Of a stretch of 64,000 bases of DNA, positions 59,771-64,000 are shown piece by piece (the first letter of the stretch is position 1; every line of letters starts with the position of its first letter). The notes below the pieces were generated by a model. That model was given only the letters and a program-made list of their open reading frames with translations. It was not told the DNA's origin and did no database searches. The DNA is from Mya arenaria (Eukaryota; Mollusca; Bivalvia; Myida; Myidae). The position numbers and the translations under genes were made by a program. The DNA lies in contig NC_069129.1 of the NCBI RefSeq assembly GCF_026914265.1, forward strand, positions 13,670,269 through 13,734,268. Reading direction: 5' to 3'.

Positions 59771-59846
59771 ATTGTGTCCGAGACTGGGTTCGAACCCGCG
59801 TCGCCAAAATTGAAATTCGGCGTCTTCCTTACTGAGCTACCATGAC
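59771..59846 (-). repeat. tRNA-derived SINE head
   Basis: On the minus strand, TGGTAGCTCAGTAAGG matches the RNA polymerase III A box and GGGTTCGAACCC the B box, about 35 bases apart. A 5-bp anticodon-like stem (CCGAA/TTTGG) with a 7-base loop TTTCAAT survives. The acceptor ends do not pair, so it is a SINE head or tRNA relic, not a working tRNA. Confidence 0.7.
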
Positions 59847-60474
59847 TATGGGATACATAATTAAATTATAAAGCTATCTCGGTAGTATCACGTGAAAACA
59901 CCAACTAGCCAATCACACATAAGGAATGAATTCTACCTGGTAGACATACCCAGTAATCTTTTTTTAATGGTAAAATACAATATAACTGCTAAACTTAAAT
60001 AAGTTGTAAACTATGTGGTACTTCAATTAGTAAGTTTCAATGCATTGTACACATCGATGCCAAGTGTATGTCATTATTCGACAATTTTATTTTTTTCCGC
60101 TATTTTATTATCTGTGAGACAGTCCCTTTAAAAGGGTTGCAACAAAGTATACGCTGAATTATTTAAACAACATATTAGACATGGAAACACTGGTTTTAAA
60201 TCCTCATCATCCTGTCATTGGAATGTTAAGATAACAGTGACTTTGATTGTTAAGAAATACTGCAGATCACAAGTGTTTCCATTAAACTTCTAGAGCAGTA
60301 AAGATTCTGAAGTTCTGAACTATTGGCTCAGCATGTACTTGTACAAAATAATAAATGGCTGTGTACGGCTGTGTCATGTCAAGTAATTTATTTCTCTATA
60401 TTTATTTCCGTACATACTAAAACCTTTTAACGATTTAGTACATGAAAATGATCGACTTCTTTCATTTCAATTAT

Positions 60475-60477
<3 letters not shown>

Positions 60478-60511
<34 letters not shown>
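60478..60511. repeat. (TA)n microsatellite
   Basis: An uninterrupted run of about 17 TA units. Confidence 0.9.
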
Positions 60512-60514
<3 letters not shown>

Positions 60515-60837
60515 AATTCAACCTTTGGGACATTTTGCCTATTTGAACAACCTTTGGAAGACATTATCATTACATGCTATATATCCTATAATAATATATC
60601 CGTTGCATATTCCTTCATAAAATATGCATAAATAAATGTAGTAAAGCATAATTAATGATGTTTTTTCCCAAAATACTAGCCATCGAGAATATACAATTTT
60701 TGACTGTCGCCTAAAGGTAAAGCGCCGGATGTTCATGAAAAAGTACAACCTTTGGGAGAAGTACCCCAAATGTTGTACTGTATATGTCGCCGAAAGGTTC
60801 AATATTATATATAATGTAATTTGACTACTTAACTCAG

Positions 60838-60900
60838 TCGGTAGAGTGGTCTGAATGTCTCGCGGCAGACCCTGTTCGAATGTTTTAGTCCTACTGACAA
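60838..60900 (+). repeat. tRNA-derived SINE head, decayed
   Basis: AACTCAGTCGGTAGAGTGG resembles the A box region of a tRNA and CTGTTCGAATGTT a mutated B box; stem pairing beyond these is poor. Confidence 0.5.
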
Positions 60901-63900
60901 CGTTAAGATGCCAGTTCGGTAACCATGATTTATGTAGCCATCTCCTCAATCCTTTCAATATATTGTCAAAGTATTATTTCTTGCATTTTATTTGCTGTGT
61001 TCATAACAATATTTGAAGCTAATTTTAATTTAAAGTCGGGCTGGGTTGTGATCTTACTCTCACACTAAGACGAAGATTTATGAACCTTAATAAACAATAA
61101 CAACAAAATCTATGACATTATTAATAAACCACATACATGTTGTTTGTCCAATGACATGCTCTATTGCCGTTTTCATCATTGCATTACTCTTGTAAAAAAG
61201 CAGCATTGTTTGCAATTATGACTGGGTTGCTGAATTGCTTCAACCACCAGTTGGTGTGTAAGCTTCTTTAAACTCGCACTCGGGCCTTGCCCATTCGACG
61301 AGTGCTCTGGTAAGAGTGTTAGTTATTAAAAATAATTCGAGAATGGTGCACAGACACAATAAAACCCTGGTTTGAGCCAATCCAATTCTTTGACGTGCCG
61401 CAAAATATAGCACTGTCACACGGGACCCCGATTAACGTCCATCCCGGAAGATGATTAGTATATTAGTGTTGCGGTTGGGAATAGAAACTGCTGTCTCTGG
61501 ATTGACTTGTGTGACACAAGACCACGGAACCACCCGGAAAACGTTGACAAGCTATTAACCGTGTATTTCGGTATTTTCTCCCGATATATGGCGATACCGA
61601 TGAGCAATGCGATGGTTGTCGGAATAAATCCTCCGGCGGGATAATGTATGCCAAAAACGTGCCCTGGTATCCAAACGCGTAGTTAGCAGCTAGCCTATTT
61701 CATTTTCGTGAGCTGGAAGAACATCATTAATTATAAAACGGGTATAAAAATTACAAGTTATTATGACTATATGCAAAATGCAGCATGAATGACTCATTTA
61801 AGTAATAGTTTAATACGAAAAGTTGAAATTGTTGTGTATGATGTCCACATCCTGTTATGCCAATGCCAAAACGATTGTCTGATGGAGGGTCAGACATCGA
61901 CGGCCCTATACTTGGAGGAAGAACTGGCGATTGGATTTTAAATATGTCTCTGGTGTAATGTTGTCTGCGATTGCATACTTTTTTTCTCAGACTTAAACAG
62001 ACTTGTCGTTGCAAACCCACTGTTCCTATACTTTAAATAACAAATAGAAACCACTCTTTGCTAATATATACCGTTATGGCATTCCTTAAAACACCTAGTG
62101 CACGTGCGTTTTTCAAAATCATTTCAGAATTTAAAAAAGAGTGAAATCTATATACATTGTTAATTTATTATGTTTTCAATTTGAAAAAAAAACTGAAATG
62201 CTAGGAATATACGTAAGTTTCACTCGTATCTGTTTGATTGTTAAACCAATCGAAATAATTATGTGAGGCTTTTTTTCCAAGAAAATAATGACTGCAAAAC
62301 AAATAAGTAACGTATTATTTCACTAGAGAACCACCAGAAACCATACAGTAAAATTACACTAAGAAAAATTATTTGTTTTAATGAATGTAGAGCAGTTAAT
62401 CTCTCCAAAAAAGATTTAAAGGTGCACTTGACAATTATTGTTGAATATTTGATACGGTATAAAAGCGGTTACAGCAGGCGAGAAAATGCACAATATAAGA
62501 TAAGAAGGTACAACACTCGCCTCAGACGGTAGGTCCTGACGCGAGGCCAAGACTGTCTGTGCATCATCTTTCCGCGTATCTATACCCCATTTAAACAAAG
62601 CGATACACGAACATTCCCTAGATTGAATATCAAATTGATATTGCCACTAACCGTTTTTTTTCTTGAATCCATCGTGTATGCGGTCGAACAACTTCTTCCT
62701 TGTGTCGATCACTTTGTGGTTAATAAAGGTGATAGGTTGCCCCTCTTTCCCATTTCTAACCTACGCCCCTTAGAAGGGGTTTACATACTTTATTATTATA
62801 CGGCTCCAGACATTAATTAAGTTGAATTGTATTTTAAACATTGGCATAACACATGTAAATGGGGGGTAGACGATGTATAACAAATATAAGATATTTTGAA
62901 CGTTTAAGATTCAAAGATTCATTTAAATATGTATCAAAATGAATCTAGGAACAATTTAATTTATTCAAAATTGGATCTTATATAGTTTTCCCATCAATTT
63001 ATAGAAATTATTTCAATTACAAATCGAACTTCAGTTTTCCAGACATACTCATTCGTTTCACGATGTCTCTCCCAGAGGAGTCCGACTGCAAATATTAATT
63101 GTTCAGATATTAAGAATGTGTTCATTGGTTGCACGACACCTAGTTCAGTTTCAACTCTTTTTACTAATTTGTGGGATTATATTGTTCCTGAAACAATTCT
63201 TAGTCAGTAAAACCTTTAAAATTGGTTATTTTGTTTTGTATTCGAATAACAAGGGCCCACATAAATCCGCTGGCGACTTTTGAACACCAAATAAATGGGG
63301 GTTGACGTTTTCACTTAAACCCAGGTTATGGTTACACCATAGAAGTCGAGACAACCGTTGAAGTATAAAAAAACAGAAAAGAATGAGGTCACAGGAGCGG
63401 AATTTTATACAATATAATGAGGCCTACATTGAAATTGATTCGACTTTTTTATTGAAATCCCTGTAACGGAAAAAGATTTAAGTTTAGAAAAGTCCTCGGT
63501 ACACACAGAACATAATGCTTGACAAACCTATTGACTATTTGACATAAGATTTTGTTTTATTTTGACTGACGAAGAGGTGTATCACTGTTATGTTATTGAA
63601 AGGCATTTACTGCATGTTTTAAAGACTAATTAACACATAACAAACACTTTGCAAACACGTCCTAGCAGTAAATGCACAGTTGTGTTTATGTAAGGTTTAT
63701 TCGTGTTTCTTAACATGACTTTTACCTCATACACCAATGATATATCTAAATCAATCCGTTGAATAAATAACTGAGTCGGAAATAAAAACGTTTGTTTTAT
63801 AATTATCAAGGTTTAAACGAAATCCTTATTTAATTTACATGGAAAAGAGCTTTCATATGAAATACGTTTAAGCGACATACACTATACATTGATTTTTATT

Positions 63901-64000
63901 ACTTCTTCAGGAAGGATCGCTTAAGATCATATCGTTATTTACATGAAGCTTACAAAGGCCATATTTCCTGCAACAAAATAGAAGGAAGAACAGAACAATA

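Larger units (their letters stand above)
59071..64000. other. Right-edge region without a confident gene
   Basis: Holds two tRNA-derived SINE heads (59771, 60838), a TA microsatellite (60478), repeated CAACCTTTGGGA motifs near 60520 and 60747, and GC-richer islands at 61430-61690, 61850-62000 and 62460-62600 whose minus strand is open in short stretches (discussed in the findings). From 62830 to 64000 I see nothing beyond AT-rich sequence. Confidence 0.45.

Noticed and set aside
59771..59846. A functional tRNA gene on the minus strand
   Set aside because: A and B boxes are good, but the acceptor stem does not pair and the T-stem is imperfect; a SINE head fits better.

Overview
The window reads as AT-rich, intron-rich, repeat-dense animal nuclear DNA, most likely from a bivalve mollusc. 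The gene families are metazoan, the introns are long with GT..AG borders, and the interspersed repeats (ACAAGAG-start elements rich in TGACCTTGACC, tRNA-derived SINEs, many hairpin MITEs) are of a kind I associate with bivalves. That species call is inference. No bacterial-type operons, ribosome binding sites or CRISPR arrays are present, and nearly all long open frames are artefacts of tandem repeats.

Layout. 1-7,392 (minus): the 5' half of a heat-shock transcription factor gene, with two DNA-binding-domain exons; the gene runs off the left edge, and its intron 1 holds a 43-bp minisatellite. 12,399-20,275 (plus): a five-exon gene for a small single-pass membrane protein (signal peptide, CUB, LDL-receptor class A, transmembrane segment, short tail with PPxY). 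Its intron 2 holds a 3.5-kb, 48-bp-period minisatellite in which nearly every unit carries a kappaB-like decamer. 20.4-29.0 kb: intergenic AT-rich DNA with scattered MITEs. 29,039-42,448 (minus): a complete nine-exon PTPN1/PTPN2-type tyrosine phosphatase of 532 residues with a C-terminal membrane anchor. 42,594-48,483: a large element with terminal inverted repeats; inside it lies a 3.7-kb non-autonomous LTR element with apparently identical 494-bp LTRs. 49,797-50,276 (minus): MRPL36. 51.7-54.3 kb: inverted-repeat elements and an unexplained pair of similar exon-like segments. 55.2-57.7 kb (minus): a broken hAT transposase gene with another repeat in its intron, abutting an eight-copy 169-bp satellite. 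59-64 kb: SINE heads, a TA microsatellite and no confident gene.

The genes do not form one pathway: HSF (stress transcription), a CUB/LDLa surface protein, an ER-anchored phosphatase and a mitochondrial ribosomal protein are ordinary neighbours. What stands out is that several repeat arrays inside introns or beside genes are built from units containing recognisable transcription-factor consensus sites (kappaB-like, CRE/ATF-like, and nuclear-receptor inverted-repeat-3). Whether these are functional or coincidental cannot be settled from sequence alone.

All splice models were built by hand from reading frame, intron phase and GT..AG borders, without alignment tools. Repeat boundaries are approximate to a few bases unless target-site duplications are given.
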